64,000 nucleotides of DNA from CABZJG01 sp902512685 (GCA_051201605.1 CP179201.1:124001-188000); one strand, 5' to 3'; shown: positions 34,360 to 44,304, numbered from the stretch's first letter. Numbers and translations: made by a program. The notes: generated by a model from the sequence alone, not told the origin.

Positions 34360-35627
34360 TCATGACTAACCCACGGCTCTTTGCGCGGTCTCTATTTGAC
34401 CGCGCAATCGAGGCGGCAGAGCCGGCACAGGCTGTGCGCCGATCGCTGCGTGAAGCGCCTTTGCCCTCTTTGCCGGACGGGCGCCTTATCGTACTTGCGG
34501 TGGGAAAAGCGGCCTGCGCAATGATGGAGGAGGCACTTAAACATGTGCCGAAAAGTGTTACACCACAGACCATTGCTGTTACAAATTATGAAAATGCTCG
34601 GCCAATAAAGGGTTGTGAAGTGATCGCGGCGGGCCATCCTGTTCCAGATAAAAATGGCCTAAAGGCTGCGCGGCAGATCACAGATGCCCTTGTTAATTCT
34701 GGACCTTCAGACTTTGTCCTTACGTTAATCTCAGGCGGTGGATCTGCACTTTTACCGTCACCTACCGCAGGCATTACACTCGAAGACAAAATCAAAACCA
34801 ATGAGCTTTTGTTGCGCAATGGCTATGATATTAAAGAAATAAATCTGATCCGGCAGCAGCTATCAGACTTAAAGGGAGGTGGGTTAACGCGTTTGGCATC
34901 ACCCTCTGCCGTTCGATCCCTTATCATCTCAGACGTTATTGGAGATGATTTGCGAGTGATTGCCAGCGGCCCGACAGTGACACGTATTGGCACCGCCGCG
35001 CAGGCAGCGGAATTGCTACGCACACGCGGCCATTTAAAAATGCTTCCCAAAGATGTCCGAACGCATCTTTTGGATGATAACACACAGCCATCTGACGTTC
35101 ATGCACAGGTGCAAAATCAGTTAATCTGTTCCAATCGGTTTAGCCTTGATGCAATGCTTGATGCTGCAGATGTTTGGGCCCCAATAGTGGTCGCAGATGA
35201 TTTACAAGGCGACGTTACAAATGCTGCCGTTGAGATTGCCAAATTTATTCAAAGCCAGAAAGCATCTGGTCCTAGGGTATTCTTATGGGGCGGGGAAACA
35301 ACGGTCAATGTCACGGGCACTGGCCGCGGCGGCCGAAATCAAGAACTGGCGCTGAGAGTGGCCCTTTTGTTAAAAAACACTCCCGGAAACTGGGTCTTTT
35401 TAAGTGGGGGAACCGATGGTCGGGATGGCCCCACGGATGCCGCAGGCGGATTAATTGACGCCAAAACAATTGAGCGCATTGAAACCGCCGGCGGCGATAT
35501 TGAACAGCTACTGACCAACAGCGATAGCTATCACGCCCTTTCAATGGCAAATGATTTGCTTGTTACCGGCGCAACTGGCACAAATGTTGCCGATGTCCAG
35601 GTATTCGTCAGCGACAGTTTAGATTGA
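34356..35627 (+). CDS. gck: glycerate 2-kinase, MOFRL family
   Basis: Phosphorylates D-glycerate to 2-phosphoglycerate, which enters PEP synthesis in the serine cycle. The 423-residue product has the GckA/TtuD layout: N-terminal DUF4147 domain with VLAVGKAACAMMEEAL, AGHPVPDKNGLKAA and LISGGGSALLPSPTAGI, then the C-terminal MOFRL domain with LWGGETTVNVTGTGRGGRNQ and FLSGGTDGRDGPTDAAGG. It overlaps mclA by 4 nt (ATGA); a second ATG two codons in (MTNPRLF) is equally possible. The 3' end overlaps convergent trxA by 9 nt. Confidence 0.91.
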   Translation: MIMTNPRLFARSLFDRAIEAAEPAQAVRRSLREAPLPSLPDGRLIVLAVGKAACAMMEEALKHVPKSVTPQTIAVTNYENARPIKGCEVIAAGHPVPDKNGLKAARQITDALVNSGPSDFVLTLISGGGSALLPSPTAGITLEDKIKTNELLLRNGYDIKEINLIRQQLSDLKGGGLTRLASPSAVRSLIISDVIGDDLRVIASGPTVTRIGTAAQAAELLRTRGHLKMLPKDVRTHLLDDNTQPSDVHAQVQNQLICSNRFSLDAMLDAADVWAPIVVADDLQGDVTNAAVEIAKFIQSQKASGPRVFLWGGETTVNVTGTGRGGRNQELALRVALLLKNTPGNWVFLSGGTDGRDGPTDAAGGLIDAKTIERIETAGGDIEQLLTNSDSYHALSMANDLLVTGATGTNVADVQVFVSDSLD

Positions 35628-35939
35628 GTCTTGGATCCAGCTTTGCAAGGCCGCTTTAGGTGCTGCCCCAGCACGATTGGAAATAACCTGACCATTTTTG
35701 AAAATAAACAGAGCGGGAATTCCGCGAACCCCCATCGCTGCAGGTGAGTTGGGGTTATTGTCGACGTCAATCTTGACCACCTTTATCTGACCTTCCATTT
35801 CATTGGAAAGCTCTTCTAATGCGGGGCCAATTTGTTTGCAGGGACCGCACCACTCAGCCCAAAAATCGACCACAACAGGGATGTCTGAATTTTTAACTTC
35901 TGCGTCGAAGGTGTCATCTGTTACCGCTACTGTCGCCAT
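35619..35939 (-). CDS. trxA: thioredoxin
   Basis: A 106-residue cytoplasmic thioredoxin, the general protein disulfide reductant. The active site is WCGPCKQ with Cys31 and Cys34; VVVDFWAEWCGPC and the cis-Pro in RGIPALFIFKNG complete the fold. It lies downstream of addA on the same strand with a 60-nt gap, an arrangement usual in Rhodobacterales. Its last 9 nt overlap the end of gck on the other strand, so the serine-cycle island abuts it with no intergenic space. Confidence 0.95.
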   Translation of the reverse strand: MATVAVTDDTFDAEVKNSDIPVVVDFWAEWCGPCKQIGPALEELSNEMEGQIKVVKIDVDNNPNSPAAMGVRGIPALFIFKNGQVISNRAGAAPKAALQSWIQDSI

Positions 35940-35999
35940 TTTATGCTCCTATCGTGACCTGCTCGCTCTGTGCAAAACTAGGGTCGGTCTGTTCAAAGG

Positions 36000-38900
36000 T
36001 CAAGAGAGCTCGACCTGAGAAATTTCTGCTGCCACAGCTGTATAGCTAATAGGCATCAATTGCGCAGTTTTCGTCCATAAAATTGCCGGTTTAACGTTTT
36101 GGTTCGGGTAAAGCCGGGCAATTGCGGTTGCATAAGCGCCAAGCTGCCGCAATAGCCCCAAAGGGACTTCTGATGGCGTCTTTGGAACTTTTGCATTGGT
36201 TTTGAAATCAACAACCCAAACATCATCATCGCGAACCAGCAAACGGTCGATTACGCCGTTCATCTGCTCTGTGTGTTGCGGCGAAAGCTGACCTGATATA
36301 CCAACTTCGCTTAAAGCCTCCGGCGAAAACAAAAAGCCGAGATCAGGGTTTTGGATAACATCGGTTGCTTCGCGCATTAAACCGGAAAGCTCAAAGGGCT
36401 TGGCCGGAATCCCGGCGTTCGCCAATATAGCAGCGCCGTGCTGCGGCCAGCGACTTGGATCAATATCAGGAAGTACTTCGAGCAGCTTATGAATTTGGCT
36501 GCCGCGCATTTTGGCCATATTTTCATCCAAACCATCCTCAGCAGGCAGTGCTTTAGCGCCGCCCAGATCAGAGGGGCTTAGCGGCCCATTTTTAACCCAA
36601 GATTCTGGGGGCAAACGGTTTACCCAATCTGGCAGAGGTATCGCAGCCGTTCTGTCTTTGGCTGGAACGCCTGTAGCTATGCTCGGCCAGGCTCCATGTT
36701 CAACCCGTAACCCATCACCAAGACCAAAAGAGTGTTTAACCGCACCCGTTTGCTGCATCGCGCTTTGGACTTTGCTGTACCAAGCCGTTGGCTCGCCCGT
36801 GATGTCACCTGCAGCGGCAACCATAAGCCATTTTTCTGCCCGCGTCATAGCCACATAAAGCAGACGGTCGCGCTCATAAATCTCTGATTGCTGTTTTTCA
36901 GCCGCAGCCCGACGTATCGCATCAGGCATTTCATCTGATTTGGTTTTCCAAATCACCCCGCCCGAGCCATCGATTAATTCATCCTGCAGCCGCATTTGTC
37001 GATGCGCGCAATCAGGCAGAATGACTATTGGCGATTCCAAGCCTTTGGCACCATGCACAGTCATCACGCGTATCTGGTTGCCTGCACTGTCCATTTGACG
37101 TTTGATTTCCAATGTGTCGGTTTCCATCCACACTAAAAACCCAGTGAGGCTTGGCACGTCGTTTTGCTCATAAGACAACGCTTGGGACAAAAGCGCGTTT
37201 AGCCCATCTTCAGCCTCGGGTCCCAAGCGCGACAGTATTTTAAGCCGTCCTTCGTGCCGCGATAAAATGCGCTCGAGTAAATCATAGGGACGCAGGAAAT
37301 CAGCCCGCTGCAAAAGATCGTCAAGTACTGTTAATTCAGTTTGATATTCTTTGGTGGCATTGCGCAATTTTTGCCACAAAAACTGCTTTCCACGACCATG
37401 CGCTAGGGAAAACAGTCTTTGTTCATTCCAATTAAAAAGCGGTGATTTCAAAACAATAGCAAGGGAAAGGTCATCCTCGGGCGTGGCAAGAAAGGACAAA
37501 AGTGCCGCCAAGTCCCTGACCGCCAATTCGGCCCCCACCTTTAACCGGTCGGCCCCGGCTATTGGCAAATTGCGGGCTTTGCAGGCGCGAATGATTTCAT
37601 GAAATAAATCAGACCTGCGCTGCACCAAGATCAAAAAATCTCCTGGCTCTACAGGCCGCGCAGAATAGGTATCCTTTGCATCATTGCCTTCCGGCAAAGG
37701 GGTGCGTTCCCAAATCATCTGATCAATTGCTCGCGCAACTTCATCGGCCAGTTGCACCAGATGATTGTCCTGACCCAGCAAATCCACAGGCCGCTGCCAT
37801 TCGGTGTCCTTTTGTCGCTCTACCGGGTCTATAACGGGCCATAAATCAACCCGTCCGGGCATATCTGTTTTGAAAGCCCGGTGCATCTGGTCGGATTCAA
37901 ACCCGGAACTCACATGCTCTTGGAAAGTCTGATCAACCACGCTGAGGATCGCAGATGAAGAGCGAAAGGAATATTCTAATGTGGTGTCCAAAAGTGGTGT
38001 CTCACTTTCTTTCAGGCGCTCGGCAAACTCTTGTTTCATACGATCAAATTCGGTCGGATCAGCGCCTTGAAACGAATAAATTGATTGTTTCTTATCGCCA
38101 ACCACGAAGATTGTTCGCCGCACGCCAGCGCGCGCGCCTTGGCCGCTGGTAAACTCTTGCGCCAACGATTGGATGACATCCCATTGCACCGGGCTGGTAT
38201 CTTGGGCTTCATCCACCAATATGTGGTCTATCCCGCCGTCAAGCCGATATAGCACCCAGTCGGCCACTTTGGGATCGCTTAGAAGATTGCGCGCCCTCAG
38301 GATTAGGTCGTCGAAATCAAGCCAGCCGCGCAGCTGTTTTTGGCGTTCATACAGGGGCAAAAATCCGGCGGCAAATTCATGTAAAACCGCGGTTTTTTGC
38401 GCCGCTTGCAAGGTAAGCCGTGTCTCGCGCAAGCCCTCAACTTGAAGCATAAGCTGTTCCAGTTCGGGCATATCTTCTGCCATGACCCCAAGGCGCAAAT
38501 CTTTGCTGGGAAACTTGCCGATTTTTGCTCCAAAAGGGTTTTTAGCAAAGCCGCCGAATAAAAACACTCCTTCAAGGATCGCAAGGGCGTTAAAAGAGGC
38601 ATGGGTGATCCGGCGCAATTGGGTGGCCATTTTAACATCCGTTTTGCCACCCCCGCCCAGAAGGGGAATAATTCGCGCAATCAAATCGAGATGCTCTTTG
38701 CTTAAAACCTCGGACAAAACGGTCGCTTCGCAAGAACCCGGCGCAAGGCCAAAGCGCGCCCATATTTCGCTACGGGGCGATGCCAGCTGAAGTTTGTGGC
38801 GGTATTTTATAACCAACTGGACCAGTTTTTCCAAAGAGTGCTCAGTGGCAAAAATCGCTAGCGCATCAACCAATGGTGCATCCGTTGATTGCGCCATGGC

Positions 38901-39383
38901 TTCCAACACCTCGCCGCACAAAAGAACTGAAGCACGCTCTTCCATTTCTTTGAATTGGGGGCTGACACCGGCTTCAAAAGGAAACCGTCGCAAAATTGTT
39001 GCGCAAAACGAATGGATGGTTTGGATTTTTAATCCGCCCGGCGCTTCTATGGCGCGGGCAAAAAGCGTGCGTGCGCGGCGCAACGTGGCAGTATCAGGGG
39101 CTTGGTCAAGCCCGAGTTTGATCAATTCTTGACCAAGAGCATCATTGCCGAGCATCGCCCATTTGCCCAATCTTTTGAACAACCGGTTTTGCATTTCACT
39201 GGCCGCAGCCTTGGTATAGGTCAAACACAAAATATGCTCGGGCGAAATTCCACTAAGCAAGAGGCGCGCCACACGGTCTGTCAAAACCTTGGTTTTTCCA
39301 GAGCCTGCATTGGCAGATAGCCATGTGGACATATTCGGGTGCGCGGCCTGCACTTGCCGCTGGGTTGCAGCATCGCGGATCAT
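36000..39383 (-). CDS. addA: double-strand break repair helicase/nuclease AddA
   Basis: AddA is the UvrD-like helicase and nuclease subunit of AddAB, which resects broken DNA ends for RecA recombination. The 1127-residue protein has Walker A STWLSANAGSGKTKVL, motif II LVDEAQDTSPVQWDVI, VGDKKQSIYSFQGADP, later helicase motifs IRVMTVHGAKGLESPIVILP and LYVAMTRAEKWLMVAA, and a C-terminal RecB-type nuclease domain with VWVVDFKTNAKVP. The start at 39383 (MIRDAATQRQVQAA) overlaps the addB stop by 4 nt; the open frame extends 13 codons further into addB without a family match. It is followed by trxA. Confidence 0.93.
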   Translation of the reverse strand: MIRDAATQRQVQAAHPNMSTWLSANAGSGKTKVLTDRVARLLLSGISPEHILCLTYTKAAASEMQNRLFKRLGKWAMLGNDALGQELIKLGLDQAPDTATLRRARTLFARAIEAPGGLKIQTIHSFCATILRRFPFEAGVSPQFKEMEERASVLLCGEVLEAMAQSTDAPLVDALAIFATEHSLEKLVQLVIKYRHKLQLASPRSEIWARFGLAPGSCEATVLSEVLSKEHLDLIARIIPLLGGGGKTDVKMATQLRRITHASFNALAILEGVFLFGGFAKNPFGAKIGKFPSKDLRLGVMAEDMPELEQLMLQVEGLRETRLTLQAAQKTAVLHEFAAGFLPLYERQKQLRGWLDFDDLILRARNLLSDPKVADWVLYRLDGGIDHILVDEAQDTSPVQWDVIQSLAQEFTSGQGARAGVRRTIFVVGDKKQSIYSFQGADPTEFDRMKQEFAERLKESETPLLDTTLEYSFRSSSAILSVVDQTFQEHVSSGFESDQMHRAFKTDMPGRVDLWPVIDPVERQKDTEWQRPVDLLGQDNHLVQLADEVARAIDQMIWERTPLPEGNDAKDTYSARPVEPGDFLILVQRRSDLFHEIIRACKARNLPIAGADRLKVGAELAVRDLAALLSFLATPEDDLSLAIVLKSPLFNWNEQRLFSLAHGRGKQFLWQKLRNATKEYQTELTVLDDLLQRADFLRPYDLLERILSRHEGRLKILSRLGPEAEDGLNALLSQALSYEQNDVPSLTGFLVWMETDTLEIKRQMDSAGNQIRVMTVHGAKGLESPIVILPDCAHRQMRLQDELIDGSGGVIWKTKSDEMPDAIRRAAAEKQQSEIYERDRLLYVAMTRAEKWLMVAAAGDITGEPTAWYSKVQSAMQQTGAVKHSFGLGDGLRVEHGAWPSIATGVPAKDRTAAIPLPDWVNRLPPESWVKNGPLSPSDLGGAKALPAEDGLDENMAKMRGSQIHKLLEVLPDIDPSRWPQHGAAILANAGIPAKPFELSGLMREATDVIQNPDLGFLFSPEALSEVGISGQLSPQHTEQMNGVIDRLLVRDDDVWVVDFKTNAKVPKTPSEVPLGLLRQLGAYATAIARLYPNQNVKPAILWTKTAQLMPISYTAVAAEISQVELS

Positions 39384-42319
39384 GTTAAATCCTCTGGTGT
39401 CGGCACATCGCTCAGGCCCCACTCTCCAAACCTCGACAGTTGGTCATAATCGGAAAAATCTTTCACACTAAAAAGCGCCCGGCGGGCGCTATACCCTTGC
39501 TCATAGGATTGATATGACACAATTAGATCTTTAAATTTTTCCCATGCACCGCCGAGCGGTTCATCATCAAAGGGTGCGATTTGTTCTTTGTACTTTCCGC
39601 CAATGCCAATAAAGGCCGCCGAGGCCACCGGCGCAGGGCCGATTTCCTCAAACCCTCCGTGTTCGGCAATTGCCGCCATAAGGTATAATTGCTTGTCAAA
39701 AACGCGTTGTTGATCGGGTGTCGGTGGGGTCCCGGTTTTATAGTCATAAATGTGCAACCTGCCGTCTTCGGCGCGATCAATCCGATCTGCGATGGCCGTC
39801 AGGGTGAAATTTATGCCGTCGATTGTCAATCGGCCGCGACGCTCAAACGCAACCGGTTCGCCGCGGCGCTGGCGATCGTTTTCCTTGGTGATCAAATCAG
39901 CGGCAATTTTTTGCATCCGTGACTGCCAAAACATACGGCTTAAAAACCAAGGAACATCCTGATCCAAGGTGGTACGGGAAATTGCCAAAAACTGATGCAC
40001 CCTATCTTTGGGGGGGGTGCTTGCCCAGTTCTTGATATAGCTTTCCATTATCCTGTGGGCGATAATGCCCCGCAGCTTGGCATCGGGCGCTTGGTCCAAA
40101 GGCTCGAGCGGCCGCAGTTGAAGCACGCGTTTTGCATAGATTGCGTAAGGATCACGGATCAATGATTTAATCTCGGTTACCGAAAGCTGTGTGGGGCGGG
40201 CGCAAAGCGGAGGCCGCGGTGCTGGCCGTGTTGCCGGCGCTCTGGGCTTGCAGGCTTCAAACTGATCCACAAGTGTTAAATACTGCCGACCTCGGTTTTG
40301 CATTTCATCAAGAGCTTGGGGGCCGCCATTATCGGTTAATCCGCTCAGCAAATTGGTTAATCGGTTAACCCAGCGGGACGGGACGGTTTCGGCATCATCA
40401 GAGCGCTTGGATCTTGTAATCCAAACGTTTTTTGCAGCCACTGCCTGTTGAAAATCATGTGCAGAGAGCCCGATCCGCCGTTCAGGAAGCAACAGCCCAA
40501 CCGCGTTTCGCATTGCCCTGTTGAGCCATGGATCGGGGCTTGGCGCTTGTGGCCAGCTTGTCTCATTAAGGCCGCCTAAAATCACCAGATCAGCCCCCTG
40601 AACCCGTGCTTCCAATGTGCCCCATATTAGCAGATGCGGATGCGGCGTGTCGTGATCGCGCACCTCTTTCTGGCTCAATACACCATTGAAAATATGGCGA
40701 TAATCCTGCACCGACATAATGCCCGCATGATCGGCAGCAGCTTTGATATCGGTGATCACAGCGCGGGCCTCTTGGCCTGCCTTTTTGGACCAAAGCCCAC
40801 CACTTTCTTCTTCTGTTTCAGGTTGGCACCCAGCGGCGATTAGTTCAGCTTGGCATATATGTTGATCAAAAAAGTTGCGAAAACTATTTTGTTCATCATT
40901 GTTTTGGCCGGTGAAACAGCGGATTGCCCAATCGGCCCAATCTGTGGCCATTTCAAGAGGGTGACTGGCCGCCCAGTGCCTTAACACTGCCGTGTCAGGA
41001 TAGGGAATGGCCTTTTTGCGCAAATGCAATTCAAGCTCGCGGGTGAGCAAAAGATGATCGCCGCGCGCTGCACCGCTGTGGGTTAGGGGATGCTTGAGCA
41101 ATGCGAGCAATTGGGCGGTGGTCAAAGGCGCAGAAAGGAGGCCGCCAACATGGCGCAAAAACCGGCCCGGCGGGGTGACCGGAAGCGGAATACCCGCACT
41201 GTCATCAGGCAAAATATCCCACCGATCAAGAGCCGCTGTGACCTGCCGCGTGAGCTGCCGGTCCGGGGTAATAAGCGCCGCGGTTTGACCCTCTTCTGCG
41301 GCCTGTCGCAGACGCAGTGCAATGGCAAGCGCTTCGTGGCGTGCGCTGGGCGCTTCGAGCAGAGTCATCGCCTCGGTCGCTTTGGCAAGATCTGCAAGTT
41401 TAGGCCCTTCGGCAAGCCAGCAGTCGGTTACCGGGGCCGGGCGTAGCGCGAGGGACATCAGCGCCGTTCTGGGGTGGGCCTCTGGCGCTACAGCCGACCA
41501 GTGCTCAACCTGATCAGGGGTCAGCCCCAAAATATTAAGAAGGTTATAAAAACGATATTGCGGGTGATCTTCTGCGCTGAGCGCCTCGGTCAGATCATCC
41601 CAAGCTGCACGGGGCATATCAAAATCGAATCCGGGCAGCAAAATAACCCCTTGGGGCAATTGGGACACCGCTTTCATCAGCTCTAGCGTGGCGCCACGTG
41701 ATCCTGTCGATCCAGCTAATATGATTGGTTCGGAAATCGGATTTTTGGCCCATCTTACAGCCAGATGGTTCACAATTTTCCGTTGCAGCCCCTCTTTGTC
41801 CGGTTCGCTTTGGCGGGCATTTAAATAGGTCTGCGCAATCCCCAAAAACGCTTGCATGCGTTGCCAATGGCCGGATTGATCGGCAACATTAAGCGCACTC
41901 ACAGAAGCTGGATCAACAGCTTCGCCCTGCATTTCGTCAATCAGGGCCGCAAGGCTATCGGCAAGATCAAAGAGCGCAGATCGTGCTGCCAGATCAGGTT
42001 GTGACTGAAGCAGCTTGTCAATTAGTGCAACCAGTTCAAAGCGATTTTTAAGCGCAGACTGCGCATCAAGTAATTCCAGATCTGCGGCAAACCAGCTAAG
42101 ATCGGTGAGGACATGTACTTTAGGATGCAAAACATCGGATTTTACAGCAAAAAGCTGCCGAACACGGCGCCGCATGCGTTCGGTGTTTACGATAATATGG
42201 CTTCGTGCCATGGCATCCGGCGGGCAGGATTTGAAATGTGCGCAAAGACCGTCCACCAGAGCCTGCGGGAAATCAACACCTGGCGGTAGCCCAAAAAGTT
42301 TTTGTGTTTTAAAATTCAT
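39380..42319 (-). CDS. addB: double-strand break repair protein AddB
   Basis: Partner of AddA, 979 residues in the alphaproteobacterial AddB size range. It begins MNFKTQKLFGLPPGVDFPQA, a recognisable start for Rhodobacterales AddB. The helicase-like core is degenerate (WGTLEARVQGADLVILGGLN, TSWPQAPSPDPWLNRAMR), and the C-terminal nuclease domain has LSVTEIKSLIRDPYAIYAK and LHIYDYKTGTPPTPDQQ. No complete iron-sulfur Cys set is evident. ATG 42319 is the family start although the frame stays open 29 codons further. It is separated from iolG by 135 nt with no recognised gene. Confidence 0.9.
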   Translation of the reverse strand: MNFKTQKLFGLPPGVDFPQALVDGLCAHFKSCPPDAMARSHIIVNTERMRRRVRQLFAVKSDVLHPKVHVLTDLSWFAADLELLDAQSALKNRFELVALIDKLLQSQPDLAARSALFDLADSLAALIDEMQGEAVDPASVSALNVADQSGHWQRMQAFLGIAQTYLNARQSEPDKEGLQRKIVNHLAVRWAKNPISEPIILAGSTGSRGATLELMKAVSQLPQGVILLPGFDFDMPRAAWDDLTEALSAEDHPQYRFYNLLNILGLTPDQVEHWSAVAPEAHPRTALMSLALRPAPVTDCWLAEGPKLADLAKATEAMTLLEAPSARHEALAIALRLRQAAEEGQTAALITPDRQLTRQVTAALDRWDILPDDSAGIPLPVTPPGRFLRHVGGLLSAPLTTAQLLALLKHPLTHSGAARGDHLLLTRELELHLRKKAIPYPDTAVLRHWAASHPLEMATDWADWAIRCFTGQNNDEQNSFRNFFDQHICQAELIAAGCQPETEEESGGLWSKKAGQEARAVITDIKAAADHAGIMSVQDYRHIFNGVLSQKEVRDHDTPHPHLLIWGTLEARVQGADLVILGGLNETSWPQAPSPDPWLNRAMRNAVGLLLPERRIGLSAHDFQQAVAAKNVWITRSKRSDDAETVPSRWVNRLTNLLSGLTDNGGPQALDEMQNRGRQYLTLVDQFEACKPRAPATRPAPRPPLCARPTQLSVTEIKSLIRDPYAIYAKRVLQLRPLEPLDQAPDAKLRGIIAHRIMESYIKNWASTPPKDRVHQFLAISRTTLDQDVPWFLSRMFWQSRMQKIAADLITKENDRQRRGEPVAFERRGRLTIDGINFTLTAIADRIDRAEDGRLHIYDYKTGTPPTPDQQRVFDKQLYLMAAIAEHGGFEEIGPAPVASAAFIGIGGKYKEQIAPFDDEPLGGAWEKFKDLIVSYQSYEQGYSARRALFSVKDFSDYDQLSRFGEWGLSDVPTPEDLT

Positions 42320-42454
42320 TGCCTCAATTGCCTGCTTGTCGCAGGGATAAGCATATCGGTGATCGGCGCGGATGCAAAGGATTTCACAACCGAAGTTGGC
42401 CCTCACAGGCAGTTGGCGCGGCCGCCCGTTTTCTTTGCGTTGGCTAAGGTGCTT

Positions 42455-43459
42455 TTACGCGGTCTCGTTTGCCAATTGAACCGGCAAGCCTGAGGCCAAG
42501 GATTGTGCCGCGGCATCGGCCAATAACTGCGCTTTCAACCCATCGCTGGCGGAAGGCGAAGGCGTTTGGCCACTGTTGAGAGCATCAATGAAATGCGCCA
42601 TCTCACGGCGGTATGCTTCTTCATAACGCTCTAAAAAGAAATGCTGCGCCGGCGCTTTTTGAAACCCATTTTGCGTGGCCATTTCAACGCTGTTTTCCAA
42701 GATATTTTCAGCTCGTGCCATGCCTTTTGATCCATGTACTTCCAGTCGTTGATCATAACCGTAACTGGCGCGACGTGAGTTGGAGATTTGGCATATTTTG
42801 CCGCTGGCGGTGGTGAGTGTGACCGCGGCCGTATCAATATCGCCTGCAGCGCCGATTTCGGGATCAACCAAACACGACCCCACTGCGAAAACACTGATCA
42901 CCTCTTCGCCCAGTAAAAACCGCGCCATGTCAAAATCATGGATCATCATATCGCGAAAAAGTCCCCCTGAGGATTTGATATAGCTGATCGGGGGCGGGGC
43001 AGGGTCGCGCGACAGAATTGTAATAAGCTCGACATTGCCAATTTCACCGGCGGCGATACGGGTCTGAATATCGGCAAAATTGGGATCAAACCGGCGGTTG
43101 AATGCGGTGAGAAAGGCAACATTGGCCTCTGTGGTGGCTTTGATACAGGCGCGAATGCGCTCGGCGGACATATCAATGGGTTTTTCACAAAAAATGGCTT
43201 TTTCAGCGGCGGCGGCCTCATGGATCAACTGATAATGGGTATCTGTCGGGGTGCCGATAATGACCGCGTCGATATCACTGCTTTGCATAATCTGGGCGCT
43301 GCTACGCACCTCTGCGCCGGTTGCTGTTGCCAACTCTTGTGCGGCGGGCTCATAAGCATCTGCAACCGCGACCAATCGTGCACTGCCGGCCAGTTGGCTG
43401 ATCGAGCGGGCGTGCACCTGCCCGATCCGGCCGCATCCCAAAAGTGCGAGGTTTAGCAT
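42455..43459 (-). CDS. iolG: inositol 2-dehydrogenase
   Basis: NAD-dependent oxidation of myo-inositol to scyllo-inosose, first step of inositol breakdown. The 334-residue Gfo/Idh/MocA protein has the Rossmann motif LALLGCGRIGQVHARSI, GTPTDTHYQLIHEAAAA, the catalytic EKP motif in AIFCEKPIDMSAERI, FNRRFDPNFADI, and GGLFRDMMIHDFDMARFLLG (catalytic Asp/His region). It is last in the iolD-C-B-aldolase-iolG order and begins 5 nt after the aldolase stop. After it comes a 135-nt gap to addB with no terminator visible. Confidence 0.9.
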   Translation of the reverse strand: MLNLALLGCGRIGQVHARSISQLAGSARLVAVADAYEPAAQELATATGAEVRSSAQIMQSSDIDAVIIGTPTDTHYQLIHEAAAAEKAIFCEKPIDMSAERIRACIKATTEANVAFLTAFNRRFDPNFADIQTRIAAGEIGNVELITILSRDPAPPPISYIKSSGGLFRDMMIHDFDMARFLLGEEVISVFAVGSCLVDPEIGAAGDIDTAAVTLTTASGKICQISNSRRASYGYDQRLEVHGSKGMARAENILENSVEMATQNGFQKAPAQHFFLERYEEAYRREMAHFIDALNSGQTPSPSASDGLKAQLLADAAAQSLASGLPVQLANETA

Positions 43460-43464
43460 ATATG

Positions 43465-44304
43465 TTATCCTTTTTCCTGCGCGCGAAAGCCCCGAAGAAC
43501 AAGGCGCGTTGCGCTTACCAACGGATCGTGAGTGTCCTTTAAAATAGCCACCCTGTCAAAACGATCAGGATCAGCCTGAACCGCAGTGCGCAGCGCCGTG
43601 CCAAAGGCCATACGCAATTCAGTGCCGATATTAAATTTGCAGATTCGCGATGTTTGGGCCAGATGGCGACGTTGTGCGGTGGGCACGCCAGAGCCCCCAT
43701 GGATGACCAAGGGCACATCTGTAACCGCCTCGATTGCGCGCAGTCGCGGTTCATCAAGCCCGCCTTCCTGATCTTGTTGAAGGTGCACATTGCCAATCGA
43801 AATAGCCATGGCATCAACGCCGGTTTCGCGCGCGAACTTGGCCGCCTCATCCGGGTCTGTGCCGGCAGAATTTTCGCCGCCTGAATATCCAACAAAGCCA
43901 ATTTCACCTTCACAGGAAATCTGCGCGGATCGGGCCAGCTCGACAATCGCCGCCGTTTCGTCAATATTTTGTGCCAAAGGTTTGCGTGACCCGTCAAACA
44001 TGAGGGATGTAAATCCGCTTTCAAGCGCTTCGCGGCACTCTTCGAAAGTATGCCCATGATCTAGATGGGCCACCACAGGCACCGAAGCCTCTTCGGCCAA
44101 ATGGCGAAACATTTTACCCAAAATTGGCAGCGGAGTATGGGCGCGGCAACTGGGTCCGGCCTGAAGGATTACAGGTAAATTTTCTTGTTCTGCGGCCTCG
44201 ACATAGGCGCGCATATCTTCCCATCCAAGCGTAACCAACCCGGCAACCGCATAGCCGCCGGATTGCGCCGGCTGCAAAACCTCTTTCAGAGTTGCAAGTG
44301 TCAT
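43465..44304 (-). CDS. iolJ: class II aldolase, probable 2-deoxy-5-keto-gluconate-6-phosphate aldolase
   Basis: A 279-residue class II (zinc) aldolase of the fructose-bisphosphate aldolase family. It shows the metal-binding pattern VPVVAHLDHGHTFEECREAL, SLMFDGSRKPLAQNI, GEIGFVGYSGGEN, AISIGNVHLQQDQEGG and VIHGGSGVPTAQRRHLAQT. Inside the iol operon it most likely splits 2-deoxy-5-keto-gluconate 6-phosphate into malonate semialdehyde and dihydroxyacetone phosphate. In many alphaproteobacteria this step is instead a domain fused to IolC; here IolC is short and the aldolase separate. It overlaps iolB by 4 nt. Confidence 0.82.
   Translation of the reverse strand: MTLATLKEVLQPAQSGGYAVAGLVTLGWEDMRAYVEAAEQENLPVILQAGPSCRAHTPLPILGKMFRHLAEEASVPVVAHLDHGHTFEECREALESGFTSLMFDGSRKPLAQNIDETAAIVELARSAQISCEGEIGFVGYSGGENSAGTDPDEAAKFARETGVDAMAISIGNVHLQQDQEGGLDEPRLRAIEAVTDVPLVIHGGSGVPTAQRRHLAQTSRICKFNIGTELRMAFGTALRTAVQADPDRFDRVAILKDTHDPLVSATRLVLRGFRAQEKG

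Noticed and set aside
42320..42454. Remnant of a murU-like gene between addB and iolG
   Set aside because: All three minus-strand frames were read; none shows a recognisable nucleotidyltransferase end.
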